Assembly (NCBI GenBank): GCA_964017185.1
Contig: OZ024874.1
Coordinates: 56,337,356 to 56,401,355, forward strand
Direction: 5' to 3'
Length of the DNA stretch: 64,000 bases
From: Rugalucina vietnamica
Lineage: Eukaryota > Mollusca > Bivalvia > Lucinida > Lucinidae
Under the pieces are notes generated by a model. The model was not told the DNA's origin, ran no database searches, and worked only from the letters and a program-made list of their open reading frames with translations. The translations under genes were made by a program, and so were the position numbers. Below, in pieces: positions 49,849-60,383 of the stretch. The stretch's first letter is position 1; each line of letters starts with the position of its first letter.

Positions 49849-51190
49849 GCCCTACCCGGCTTTCGTAAACTCCGGAGCAAAAGAAAAATACCAGTTGGAC
49901 CCCGGTGGGCCAAGCAACGGACAAGAAGCTCCGGCCCCAATCAACTAAAATGAATAGTTTTAAGTCGGGGCAATCATAGAGTCTGACGCCCGACCCACCG
50001 GCGTGCAATCAAAGAAGAAAGCATAGTTATCAACCATAATTGGGTTAAAAACTAAGCATGCAGACTGTCGCATAACATTCAAGTTATAACCTTTACGTCT
50101 GTAACGTGTAATGATTATTTTGAACTGAAAAGAAAAATCCTTCCTTCCTATCAGTTTCTTAAATTTGTAAACCAAGTCACCATAAAATTCTAGTTCCGAA
50201 AGGCCCTCACCTAAAAGCTTCTTTAACCCAACATTATATTTGGAAATCAATTCATAGTGTCTACGATAAAATTTACGAAATGTTTTTCGAAGTTTATGAT
50301 ACCGATAGCCCTGTTGAAGAAGTTTGGCCGTTAAACATTTATTTCGAGCGTTGAAGTCTGCAACGTGATTGCAGACTCTACCAAACCTAATAAGTTGCGA
50401 AATGTATACACCATAAGAAGCACGACGAGGAACGTCACCATCCAAAAACGGAAAATTTACTATATCAAAATCAAAGTCATCGCGCTTATCATAAATTTTA
50501 GAAGAAATAAATCCATTTGCAACAGAAAGATGTAAATCTAAAAAGGGGGCTTCGGTATCTGAGATATTGGCTTTGTTCAATTGTTGTTCAGATGGATAAA
50601 TTTGATTGAACATACCTTCAAAATAAGGGTTGTCAATGTTCTAAAGGTCATCGAGGTACACGTATCTAGAAGTCGAATTAAACGCCTCGATAACAACAGT
50701 TTGATTATCATGATTAAGAGAATCCATGAAATCTCTTTCGTAGCAGTATAAAAATAAATCAGCTACGAGAGGTGCGCAATTTGTACCCATCGGAATTCTA
50801 ACAAATTGTCTGTATAACTTGGTCCAAAATCTAATATAAATATTATCCAGGAGACAGGATAAGCTCTGACATGACCAGTGTCATACCGACTTTGTACAGA
50901 GAAAGTCAAAAACGCCTTTCTGTCATTACATGCCAAATAGAGTGAACCATAGTTTTTTAATTCCCTTTTGAAGGTCCACTCTATCAAATCCAGAAGTTTT
51001 TCTTTAATTAGATTATGTGGTAATGTTGGATACAGGGTAGAAAAATCATACGTGGACAAGCTCGTCGAACGGAACCCTCTACACTTCAATTTACTGAGCA
51101 ACTCGCCAGAACGTTTGTTCTTGACAGCGCTGATATTTTTCAAGGGTTCCCAATAAATTAAAGCCAGAGCACTATTTGTTAAGTTAAACT
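49849..51190 (-). mobile_element. Penelope-like/RT retroelement, copy 1 (broken, atypical 3' end)
   Basis: Minus-strand RT element, coding part 51190 to about 49968, then a short 3' region that leaves the family sequence after CTCCGGAGT and continues TTACGAAAGCCGGGTAGGGC into the satellite. The 600-nt tail found in copies 2-4 is missing. The 5' side ends near 51190 without a recognisable terminus. Confidence 0.7.
49967..51143 (-). pseudogene. Reverse transcriptase, copy 1 (frameshifted)
   Basis: The N-terminal piece (51143 to about 50880) has STYDFSTLYPTLPHNLIKEK, the RT motif A region (Asp of T-Y-D-F). Near 50880 the frame is lost, and the part that should hold G-I-P-M-G-T-N and Y-L-D-D is out of frame or stopped (50620-50760). 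The C-terminal piece (50613-49960) is open: P-F-L-D-L-H-L, Y-D-K-R-D-D-F-D-F-D, Y-G-V-Y-I-S-Q-L-I-R, ending G-R-A-S-D-S-M-I-A-P-T and stop. Proteins of this pattern are widespread in mollusc and cnidarian genomes; I place it with Penelope-like RTs with moderate confidence. No GIY-YIG endonuclease is seen. Confidence 0.75.
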
Positions 51191-51241
51191 CCGCATATTT
51201 TATTTCTATATTTTATATGCTATGGTTAATAAAACTATTTC

Positions 51242-51279
<38 letters not shown>

Positions 51280-52628
51280 ACATTTTTTTTCCCTTTTGCC
51301 TTTCTGGATTGCTCCATTTTTTTTAATGACCCCTATATACTACATGTTCAACTCGAAAAAAAAAAAAAAAAAAAAAAAAAGAGACATTTTTTTTCCCCTT
51401 TTGCCTTTCTGGATTGCTCCATTTTTTTTAATGACCCCTATATACTACATGTTCAACTCGATACATGTAAATCTCATCGTCATCAAAATGAACTTGAGAA
51501 GTCGTAGGAGCAGTTTAAGACCGTATTTAAAAGATTGGAAAAACCCATAAGACCTCATTAAGACCGTTATACGATACATGTAATTGTGTACGCTTCATCC
51601 GCGATCTTGAATCCTTGCACCAGAATTTTTGATCATGTTCGAAAACCGCTTGCGACGGATTTTAATCCTACGATTACTCAAGAACGAAAAGATCAATCGT
51701 AGGAAGATTTCAGGTACTTAAGGTTATTTTTTCAAGATTATACTATTAAGCATCACTTTTTAATAAAAATATTTCAGCAACATCGGTACATCCCAAACTA
51801 CTGCACCAGACATTTTGAAATGGCCGTGGGTCCTTAAAACGATGATCGCTAGAACTGATTATTTCAGAGGACCGCCCGAAAAACACTTAGGATCGGTCTT
51901 GCGATCTACTGAGTTTGCCTGTGATTATCACAAAAATGTGTTGCTAAACTGTTCATAAGATGATCTTAATAATATGAAGCTAAATGAATTTTGTTACAGA
52001 TAAAGGACTATTTTAGAAGTGAATCTAAACGCCTGTGCCATAATGGAGACTATCCGCCCCATATTTCATCAACCAACGCCCTGTCGGTGTCATATTTTGC
52101 CTCGGAGAATTATCAAACAGTATGGAGATGGGATAGATTTCAAATACATTACAGCCATATCACAGGTACGGCCATTGGGGTAGCAATATCAATTATCATT
52201 ATTATGGCGTCTCATTTTTCCAGTGGATAACGTCATGTAATAAAAAGTGTTATGACCACACGTGTATTAACTTTTGCGGGATTAAGTAATGTCATTGACG
52301 ACGTCCGTAACAACAATGTAAATTTTCAATGAAAATATGTCCACTTTGAAGGCGATAATACCCTATTTTAAAAGTCATATATTAATAAAACAAATCTTAC
52401 ACTCGTGGTCATTCCATATGAAATTTATTAAACTCGCCGCTTAATAAATGTCATATGAAATACCCATTCGTGTAAGATCCTCTATAATTCAAACAAGGGA
52501 GTTTTATGCTAAACTCCTGCTAGTCGTATCGCAACGAAATTACGAAAACATGCCATGCTATATACAGAGTTTTCTTAAGTAGTAAAAAATGAAAAAAAAA
52601 ATCATTGGAAAACTTTTGATATCTATTC
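51191..52628. repeat. Poly(A)-led tandem duplication, then unassigned sequence
   Basis: Two nearly identical units of about 105 bp (51276-51355 and 51381-51462), each led by a long A run (51245-51275; 51355-51380) and reading GAGACATTTTTTTTCCC, TTTTGCCTTTCTGGATTGC, ACTACATGTTCAACTCGA. The remainder, 51470-52628, is unassigned non-coding sequence. Confidence 0.6.
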
Positions 52629-52713
52629 TTATTTTTGCTCCAAAACATAGAATGTAGGTGCACGTTAGAACCGCCTCGGTTCTAACGAGTACAAATAATC
52701 TATGTTTTGGAGC

Positions 52714-52744
<31 letters not shown>

Positions 52745-52760
52745 AGAAAAATAGGTACAC
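52629..52760. mobile_element. Foldback hairpin family, copy 3
   Basis: Arms TTTTTGCTCCAAAACATAGA and its complement around GAACCGCCTCGGTTC, then an A-rich run. The GAACCGCCTCGGTTC centre is the least damaged of the three copies. Confidence 0.75.
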
Positions 52761-52805
52761 GCTAGCACGCTAGCAAACCGCAGGTAGAGGGTTCCGTGCA
52801 AACCG

Positions 52806-53936
52806 CAGTGTAGAGGGTTCCGTGCGACAAGCTTGTCCACATATGATTTTTCTACTCTGTATACAACATTACCACATAATCTAATAAAAGAAAAACTTCT
52901 GGATTTGATAGAGTGGACCTTCAAAAGGGCATTAAAACTATGGTTCACTTTATTTGGCATGTAATGACAGAAAGGCTTTTTTCACTTCCTCTGACCAAAG
53001 TCGGTATACACTTTGGTCATGTCAGAATGTGTGCGACGCCTTGTCCTATCTCGTAGATAATATTTATATTAGATTTGGGACCAAGTTATACAGACAAATT
53101 GTTGGAATTCCGATGGGTACAAACTGCGCACCTCTCGTAGCTAATTTATTTTTATACTGCTACGAAAGAGATTTCATTGAATCTCTTAACCATGATATTC
53201 AAGCTGATGTTATCGAGGCTTTCAATTTCACATCTAGGTACCTCGATGACCTTTTGAACATTGACAACCCTTATTTTGAAGGTATGGCCAATCAAATTTA
53301 TCCACCTGAACTACAGTTGAACAAAGCCAATATCTCAGATACCGAAGCCCCCTTTTGAGATCTACATCTTTCTGTTGCAAATGGATTTGTTTCTTCTAAA
53401 ATTTATAATAAGCGCGATGACTTTGATTTTGATATAGTAAATTTTCCTTTTTTGGATGGTGACGTTCCTCGTCGTGCTTCTTATGGTGTATACATTTCGC
53501 AACTTATTAGGTTTGCTAGAGTCTGCAATCATGTTGCAGACTTCAACGCTCGAAATAAATGTTTAACGGCAAAACTTCTTCAACAGGGCTATCGGTATCA
53601 TAAACTTCGAAAAACCTTTTCTAAATTGTATCGTAGTCACTTTGAATTGATTTCCAAATATAATGTTGGGTTAAAGACGCTTTTAAATGAGGGCCTTTCG
53701 GAACCTGAATTTTATGGTGACTTGGTTTACAAATTTAAGAAACTTATAGGAATTAATAATTTTTCTTTTCAATTCAGAAAAATCATAACACGTTACAGAC
53801 GAATAGGTAATAACTTGAATGTTATGTGACAGTCTGTATGCTTAGTTTTTACCCAATCATGGTTGATAACTATGCTGCCTTCTTTAATTGCACGCCGGTG
53901 GGTCGGGCGTCAGACTCTATGATGACCCCGACTTAA
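52806..53936 (+). pseudogene. Reverse transcriptase, copy 2 (two premature stops, early frame damage)
   Basis: Has the motif A region in damaged frame at 52820-52940, then an open stretch from 52954 with R-Q-I-V-G-I-P-M-G-T-N-C-A-P-L (motif B area) and R-Y-L-D-D-L-L (motif C, catalytic Asp pair). TGA at 53356 replaces the codon after P-F in P-F-L-D-L-H-L; TGA at 53827 replaces CGA after N-V-M. Otherwise the frame continues to the family's usual stop. The catalytic motifs are intact, so damage is recent. Confidence 0.8.
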
Positions 53937-54198
53937 AGCTATTCATTTTAGATGGTTGGGGCCGGAGCTTCTTGTCTGTTGCTTGGCCCACCGGGGTCCA
54001 ACTGGTGTTTTTCTTTTGCTCCGGAGTAAGTAGGTTTTTCGGCGCCCAGGGATCTCCATCGTCGGGCAGCTTACTCAATCTGTGAGTCCTGGGTTTTGAT
54101 TCATCAGGATGTTTATCTTGATTTATATGTTTGTTCTTGATGATTCATTGACTAGTTAGAGATTCACCACGAGGACCGAAGAACTAACTAAATGTTAT

Positions 54199-54307
54199 GA
54201 ACCACTGCAGAAGCTGAGGGTGAGGTTAGGCGCCTGTAAAACCGGTTTAAGCCCGCCAGTAACTTTGTGTTACTGATCGTTCCAAGGCGATACTTCTGTG
54301 GTGGTTT
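54199..54307 (+). ncRNA. Structured RNA stem in retroelement tail, copy 2
   Basis: GAACCACTGCAGAAG (54199-54213) pairs with CTTCTGTGGTGGTTT (54293-54307); all 15 positions pair if three G-U pairs are allowed, which only work in the sense strand. The enclosed 79 nt contain GGGT...GCCC, AGTAACtttgtGTTACT and GTTCCAAGGCG. Confidence 0.7.
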
Positions 54308-54551
54308 TTTGTTTTATGTCTTGGTGTTTAAATTTTTTTTTGTGCTGTTGGCGCCTTATGTGTGTTTTCATAGTTTTAGTTAAGTTAAGGTAACTGAGTG
54401 GCCACCTATTGGGAAATAGCTGCTCATTCAGCTTACGATATGTTTCATGGTATAAGTACCTGATTGTTAGTTTGTTTTTTTCCTACCTCGGTTTTTGGAG
54501 TGGGAATCTTTTTCTGATTGCGCATTTTCCTGATCTTTGCCTACTTGTACC

Positions 54552-54764
54552 GTTTTACTATATAAAAGGGGGTATACATTGCACGGACATGCTTTCCTGA
54601 TGCTAAGACACTGAGTTCAGTGTTTATTAGGTAACCTAGTATAGGTGATATCAGTGCATGCTAAAACAAATCCAGATCATATATATTAACTCTACATGTT
54701 ATATACTTCCAGTGTGTCATTCTTAATTACGAGATGCGGCATCAAACTGTCTTTAGTCAACATA
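54552..54764. other. Spacer with a piece of the foldback second module
   Basis: 54553-54600 resembles the GGGGTATACATTACACGGAC module following the hairpin at 32.5 kb. The rest is unassigned. Confidence 0.4.
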
Positions 54765-54983
54765 ATTGAGCCACCTCGTGGGAAAACCAACAATGTGGTT
54801 TCCGACCAGGTTCGAAACAAACCAGGCTAGAGGCTGGAAATTTTGGATTTAGAAAGGAGAGGAATTGTACTATCCGTGTAGCGAAAACAAAGGCGCTGAT
54901 CAGCTTCGCGGTTACCGCGAAGCTGATCTGCGTCGTTGTTTTCGCCTATGCAGCTTGTTGGTTTTCCCATGAGGTGGCTCAAT
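54765..54983 (+). mobile_element. 219-bp MITE with ATTGAGCCACCTC termini and palindromic core
   Basis: Terminal inverted repeats ATTGAGCCACCTC(G/A)TGGGAAAACCAACAA at both ends, TA on each side, and a central palindrome GCTGATCAGCTTCGCGGTTA / CCGCGAAGCTGATCTGC. A diverged copy in the opposite orientation lies at 60172-60383. Similar GTGGGAAAACCAACA repeats are common in venerid-type bivalves, to my knowledge. Confidence 0.8.
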
Positions 54984-55093
54984 TATGTAAGTGCATTTCT
55001 TGATACGCATTTGTTCCAATTTTTGTTAAGCTTTTTAATTACAGTATTTTTCGGTGTTTGAAAAAAGCACGAATATTTCTGAGACCGTTTGTC

Positions 55094-55172
55094 CACACAC
55101 CGTATTAGCGGCAAAACAGAACGCACTATATGATCGCAGAACGCCGACCTTTTTGACAGGCCAGTGTTGCGG
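55094..55172 (+). repeat. 80-bp inverted repeat, left copy
   Basis: CACCGTATTAGCGGCAAAAC ... GGCCAGTGTTGCGGGTAAG; reverse complement found at 59157-59232 with few differences, 4.1 kb away. Confidence 0.85.
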
Positions 55173-55346
55173 GTAAGGTTATTATTTTATTGCTTTTCAT
55201 GGGAATTGAAGGCATGTCAGCATGAGTATGCCATTAGTTAAAGGCGATTTCTAAGATGTACCTTTGTTTTTCCTGTCCTAAATCTGGAAAAAAAAAAACA
55301 GTTTTCTATCGGTTTCTTCACTTTTTGAACACAAAACTAACAAATA

Positions 55347-56361
55347 CGAGGGGAAAGCAAAAAGTTCGTGGACTTTCTTAATAACTTTTATAATTGACGT
55401 CCGATTGTTTTCGTATTTTCACAAGTGTAATAATCGTCTATTGTCGACATTCATGTAAAATGTTATTTGTCGAATCTTATTTTTGATTGGTCAAATTACA
55501 TCGACAAACACGTGGGGTTTGCTACCCCGGAGCACGCCGTAAAATCTCTGTTTACGTGTTTATAAATATAAAAATATTTAAAAAAATGTCATTTCTAAAT
55601 CTCCTTAAATTATGGAAATATTGATAATGATGTAATTCGGCTTGAAATGTGAAATTGCAGTTCTCGCATTCGAAAGACAACGCTACAGCGACACTTTTTG
55701 AAAGACAAGTCTAAGCAAAAATTTAGTAAAAATGCGGTTACTGGTAAATGGCGGAAACTTGCACATCGATAAAATTTGTGCGAGACTTCCGAATAAAACC
55801 TACAGAAAGATTGATTTGTTACAAACAGCTAGAGACACATCAGAACTGAAGCATACAACAGTGTTCAATGATGTCCAAAGTGTTAGTCACAACGAAATAG
55901 CTGTTAAAAACAACAAGTAAACACAAAAATCTACGCGAACAACTTTAACGTCATGGCATGCCCCGTATAATCCTAGCGTCTGCAGAAATTGTCATAAAAC
56001 TATTTTTTTCTAGCGATTTACCTTAAACTTTCTACTGTAATCCTTCACGGATGGGGAATAAATATATGAAAATTTGCTTGAAGTCGAATGGGAAATAATG
56101 TTTTTATAGGAACTTTTGACTCGGCCAGCGTATACAGAAAACCCGTTGGCAAATGACGTTAACGTCTTGGCGTGCTCCGGGTAGCGCTAACACGCATCAA
56201 ACATATTGCCATAGAAACGATGTTTATCAAGCGATTTGTCTGAAACTTTCTATGCTTGTTTGTATTAAATTGATCGCGAACATACGGTAATTTCAGAGAA
56301 ATCGCATATATATTTTTGATTTTATTGACAAAGTCCACGAACGTTTTGCTTTCCCCTCGTA
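55347..56361. mobile_element. 1-kb Tc/mariner-like non-autonomous element
   Basis: TIRs TACGAGGGGAAAGCAAAA and its complement at 56344-56361 with GTTCGTGGACTTT / AAAGTCCACGAAC inside; TA at both borders. The interior holds direct repeats of a GTAGCGCTAACACG / GCATGCCCCG-type block. The 62-codon frame at 55732-55920 has no transposase motif I can see. Confidence 0.75.
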
Positions 56362-57025
56362 TTTTTGATTACGTGTCTTCTTTGATATAATTCAATCATT
56401 TACAAGGCAGAAATATAAAATTAGATCGTGAATGCTTATTTTGTGTGCATTAAATAGATTTGATCTGATATGTTTAAAGCGCTGTGTATGTTTGAACATA
56501 TAGTGTATATGATACTTTGGCAACGGATAACGCCAGTGGTGGGAATCACAGAACGAATAAAATAAATACATTGGGCAATCTAGGAACAATTCAGTTTTGA
56601 CGCGTTTCATTAATTTTCACTCTTTTGGCCATTTTAGTATCTTTTTTCAATTTATTATGTGATATATGAAGCTTCTGGACTACGTTTGTATAAGTTCTAT
56701 ATACATGCATTCTCCATTGTTTCGGTTTGCCATTCGCATTTCTTGTGAGAACCAGGGACTAACTTCCCTCCAGATGCAGCACCCCCTGGAGAAGTACATG
56801 TATTGTCAATATGGCATGTCAACAGTAAACCATTCTGACTCAGATTCAAAGCCTTGCCTTGCAGGTCTGACGGGACAGCATTACATTCTAATTTCAATTT
56901 TAAAAGTTTGAACAACAATGTAGATCTAACTAAATTTATACATGGTAAGATTGTATTTTCGTCTGTTGATACACATGGAATATTACAATAACGTTGTTTG
57001 TTTGTTTGAATTGATGCTTAACTCT
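56362..57025. other. Unassigned sequence
   Basis: Open frames on both strands over 56666-56918 overlap each other; neither has a recognisable domain or splice context. Confidence 0.35.
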
Positions 57026-57676
57026 ACGTCAGACTCTATGATGGCCCCGACTTAAAGCTATTCATTTTAGTTGGTTGGGGCCGGAGCTTCTTGTCTGTTG
57101 CTTGGCCCACCGGGGTCCAACTGGTGTTTTTCTTTTGCTCCGGAGTTAGAAGGTTATTCGGCGCCCAGGGATCTCCATCGTCGGGCAGCTTACTCAATCT
57201 GTGAGTCCTTGTTTTTGATTCATCAGGATGTTTATCATAATTAATTTGTATGTTCTTGATGATTCATTGACTAGTTAGAGATTCACCACGAGGACCGAAG
57301 AACTTACTAAATGTTATGAGCCACTGCAGAAGCTGAGGGTGAGGTTAGGATCCTGTAAAACCGGTTTAAGCCCGCCAGTAACTTTGTGTTACTGATCGTT
57401 CCAAGGCGATACTTCTGTGGTGGTTCTTTTTGTTTTATGTTTTGGTGTTTAAAATTTTTTGTGCTGTTGGCGCCTTATGTATGTTTTCATATTTTTAATT
57501 AAGTAAAGGTAACTGAGTGGCCACCTATTGGGAAAATAGCTGCTCATTCGGCTTACGATATGTTTCATGGTATAAGTGCCTGATTGTTGGTTTGTTTTTT
57601 TCCCACCTCGGTTTTTGGAGTGGGAATCTCTCTCTGATTGCGCCTTTTTCCTGATCTTTGCCTACTTGTACCTTTT
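57026..57676 (+). mobile_element. Penelope-like/RT retroelement, copy 3 (tail only)
   Basis: Begins at CGTCAGACTCTATG, within the last codons of the RT (S-D-S-M-M-A-P-T-stop), and runs through the whole 3' tail to TTTGCCTACTTGTACC. Contains the structured stem at 57318-57426 (GAGCCACTGCAGAAG with CTTCTGTGGTGGTTC). A strongly 5'-truncated retro-insertion. Confidence 0.85.
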
Positions 57677-57925
57677 TAACGTCCCAGTCATGCATGTCGG
57701 GACGTTGCCTCCATTTTTATGAGACTTTTACCCAAAATGAGGATGTCATGACATCCAGCAAGTGCTTAATATATAACCATTCAACAAAGCCACAAAGGCT
57801 ATATGTGTGGAAGGTTTGACTTAAAACCACTTTTCCTGGACAGGCTCAGACCCGAGCGGTTACCCAGTAATCAGATAGTCAGTCAGCAGAGTACAAGCTT
57901 TGCCTGGAGGCACAAGCAGCCCATC
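57677..57925 (-). mobile_element. Possible SINE, minus strand
   Basis: In reverse it ends CATGACTGGGACGTTAAA, like the GGGACGTTAAAC end of the SINE at 39.4 kb, and its interior has GGTTACTGGGT-type sequence. No convincing tRNA boxes, so low confidence. Confidence 0.35.
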
Positions 57926-59156
57926 TATTGCAATAACGTTGAAATTCACGAAAATATATATGCCTACATGTAGAAAAGATTTTATTCCTCAGTTTATGCA
58001 TTGCCTCGCTTGACAAATATAAATAGCACTGTTTTTCGACCATGGCGCCCCCTTCGCATTATGCTCGAAATTTCTGCAAAACTATACAGGTAGCGTTTCG
58101 CTGTAGTTGGCAGTCAAACTGATCCGGTTTCCGATCACCGCACTCCATTTCGTTACATGTTGTGAGGCGTTGCATGTATCTACGCTGTAAGAAGTTTGTA
58201 AAATAATTAATTTGTATGCAGGTTGATAATGTTTTGCCACCATTAAGAGAACAGCAGACACGAAACTGTAACTCAGCATAAGAAGCGATTATGTTTTATA
58301 AATTTTTGAAAAGTAGAGGCAATCTGAGTTTAACTCTTTCTTTTTATTCTTCCTTAGCGACCGTCGACCATATACTAGGATAGCGACAGGGTGTTGCATG
58401 TGATGGTATATAAGTGACTCTGACGCTATTCCAGGTAGCATCATTTGAATCAACCCCTGCCGGGTCAAATATTTAATTTAATATACATTGTCGTTCTAAA
58501 GAAAAGCCACAGCTAATGCAACTCACGTTCAACATAATTTGAAGTAGATGTATGTAAGCCTGCGAGCACATGTCGATTATGTCATACTGTTACCATTTAA
58601 CAGTTGTTTTTGTGTCTAAATCCTCTTTAATATAATAACAGTACAATGTAGGTAATATGCAAAACCTACAATACGAAACGTTGTGTTTTTGCCGCTTTAA
58701 CAGCTTATTTTACGGGGTTCGTTTAGGTTTATAAAGATTTAGTTCATAGATTGCCATAGAAGGCGTTAACAGATTGCAGTCTAATCTATGAAAAAGCGTT
58801 CTCTATTGCATTTTTTTTTATTTACCCCTCCTTTCTTAAATCGTACATGACTCGGCCAAACTTTTAAACTCCGCTGTGAAACTTGGGTGATGTGTAGGGA
58901 AGATATACAAATGTTTTATGGACTAGCAACTTTTTGAAATCATATTCATAACTAGAGAATATACATCATTAAGCCGACTTTTACCTGTAAACATTGCAAA
59001 TACGAAAATTCAAAAGGATGTCATGGCTTTAATAAATGGAAATTAGAAACAACTACTGCACAGAACATTTCATAATTTATTCGACAATAGCTATGTGAAG
59101 TCATTTTGAATCATACCATTGTTATTTAATATAAAAAGGCCTATTTAACTGACTTA
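57926..59156. other. Unassigned sequence with a foldback fragment
   Basis: 58140-58200 resembles one arm of the 35972-36342 foldback element (GCACTCCATTT, GTTGTG, CTGTAAGAAGTTTG). No gene supported. Confidence 0.4.
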
Positions 59157-59232
59157 CCCGCAACACTGGCCTATCAAAAAGGTCGGCGTTCTTCGATCGT
59201 ATAGTGCGTTCTGTTTTGCCGCTAATACGGTT
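59157..59232 (-). repeat. 80-bp inverted repeat, right copy
   Basis: Reverse complement of 55094-55172. Confidence 0.85.
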
Positions 59233-59395
59233 TGTTTAAATATTCTTACTTTCCATAATAATGTTTATGTTTAAAATGACGATATGCCCATGATTATGAC
59301 AGTTATCATGATAAGATAAATCATGTACATACTTTTCTATTTTAAGTCGACGGGTTGTCACGACATAAACATGCTGTTTTATTTTCTATATTTAG

Positions 59396-60108
59396 CTGAC
59401 GCTGCAATCATCACTACTGCAAAGTATACCACACCAAACACGTTTCACCAATCAACCGGAATGGGACAAAATTCAAAACCGACCATACCGTATACGCATA
59501 CGGAGAAACAGTTTACAAGCAGCAACAGCCAGTACACAATGATCGATAACCCGTACTCAAAGAGCAACAAACCGAACACAAAGAGGGACAAACCGTACAC
59601 TAAAAGTGACAACCCGTACATTAAAGGCGGAAAACCGTTCACAAAGAGCGACAAACCGTACACAAAGAGCGACAAACCGTACACAAAGAGCGACAGCCCG
59701 TACACTATGAGTGACAACCCGAACATAAAAGGCGAAAACTCGTTCACAGAGAGCGACAAACCGTACACAAAGAGCAACAAATCGATTACAGAAGGCGACA
59801 ACCCGATGACACGAAGCAACAGATCGTACAAACCTGACACCAGGACTTACACACAGAGCAACAAGCCGTACAGCCAAACAACTTCAGAGCCACTGAGCAA
59901 CGGCAATGCGAGTGAACCACCGGTCTCAGGAAGGCAGGATGAGACTTCTTTTCATCCTGGAAACTATTATAATACGAAATACGACCAACACGCTAGCACG
60001 ACTGAATCAGGCTTTGTTTGGAATACTACAAAGTCAAATAATAGTAGTCCAGTGTTTAAAGCGCAGCTGACTGCTGTTATTTTGTTATATGAACTTCTAG
60101 ATCTGTAA
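59396..60108 (+). CDS. Candidate exon: Tyr/Lys/Asp-rich heptad-repeat protein, function unknown
   Basis: Open to a TAA at 60108. About 14 tandem heptads of the form K-P-Y-T-K-S-D (variants N-P-Y-I-K-G-G, S-P-Y-T-M-S-D, N-P-N-I-K-G-E) occupy roughly 59545-59830, followed by a Ser/Thr/Asn-rich part and a short hydrophobic C-terminus (L-T-A-V-I-L-L-Y). Heptads are kept in frame with synonymous codon changes (AAG/AAA, AGC/AGT, ACA/ACT). An acceptor (TTTTCTATATTTAG) at 59382-59395 fits a phase-1 internal or last exon; alternatively translation could start at ATG 59371 or 59323, where a short hydrophobic leader M-L-F-Y-F-L-Y-L-A could act as a signal sequence. Such low-complexity Tyr/Lys repeats resemble secreted mollusc matrix or adhesive proteins in style only; no family is recognised. 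It could also be a non-expressed minisatellite. Confidence 0.45.
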
Positions 60109-60171
60109 ATGCACCGATGCAGAGTTTGGTGAACATTTCGAAACAATTCAAAGTCAATTAGCGGATACCAA

Positions 60172-60383
60172 TTAAGCCGCGCCATGAGAAAACCGGACTT
60201 TTGCCTATGCGAAAACAAAGGCGCAGATCAGCTTCGCAGTAACTGCGAAGCTGATCAGAGCCTTTGTTTTCGCTACACGGATAGTACAATTCCTCCTCTT
60301 CTTAAATCCGAACTTTCAAGCTTCTAGCCATCCTCTGTGGCTGCACAGGCCGGTTTGTGTCAGACCTGGTGGGAAACCCCGAA
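60172..60383 (-). mobile_element. Diverged copy of the 219-bp MITE, opposite orientation
   Basis: Shares AGGAATTGTACTATCCGTGT, AGCGAAAACAAAGGC, the palindrome GATCAGCTTCGCAGTAACTG / complement and CATGAGAAAACC with 54765-54983, inverted. The ATTGAGCC terminus has decayed (ATTAAGCC). Confidence 0.75.

Larger units (their letters stand above)
52773..54551 (+). mobile_element. Penelope-like/RT retroelement, copy 2 (5' truncated, full 3' tail)
   Basis: Family sequence begins at about 52806, after a 25/26-bp direct duplication (52773-52797 and 52798-52823). Coding to 53936, then a 3' UTR of about 615 nt ending TTTGCCTACTTGTACC, the same end as copies 3 and 4. The tail contains CTCCGGAG (54021), a GTCGGGCAGC box (54062), the structured stem (54199-54307) and GGAGTGGGAATC. 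Confidence 0.75.

Noticed and set aside
54050-54180. Hammerhead ribozyme in the retroelement tail (ATCCTGATGAATC on the minus strand)
   Set aside because: CTGATGA is present but the GAAA box and the three-stem arrangement are not; the bases form a simple TCCTG/CAGGA hairpin.
55732-55920. 62-codon frame inside the Tc/mariner-like element as transposase remnant
   Set aside because: No D-D-E/D or helix-turn-helix pattern is visible; too short to assign.
56666-56918. Overlapping sense and antisense frames as an exon
   Set aside because: Neither has acceptor/donor signals in a matching phase or a recognisable domain.
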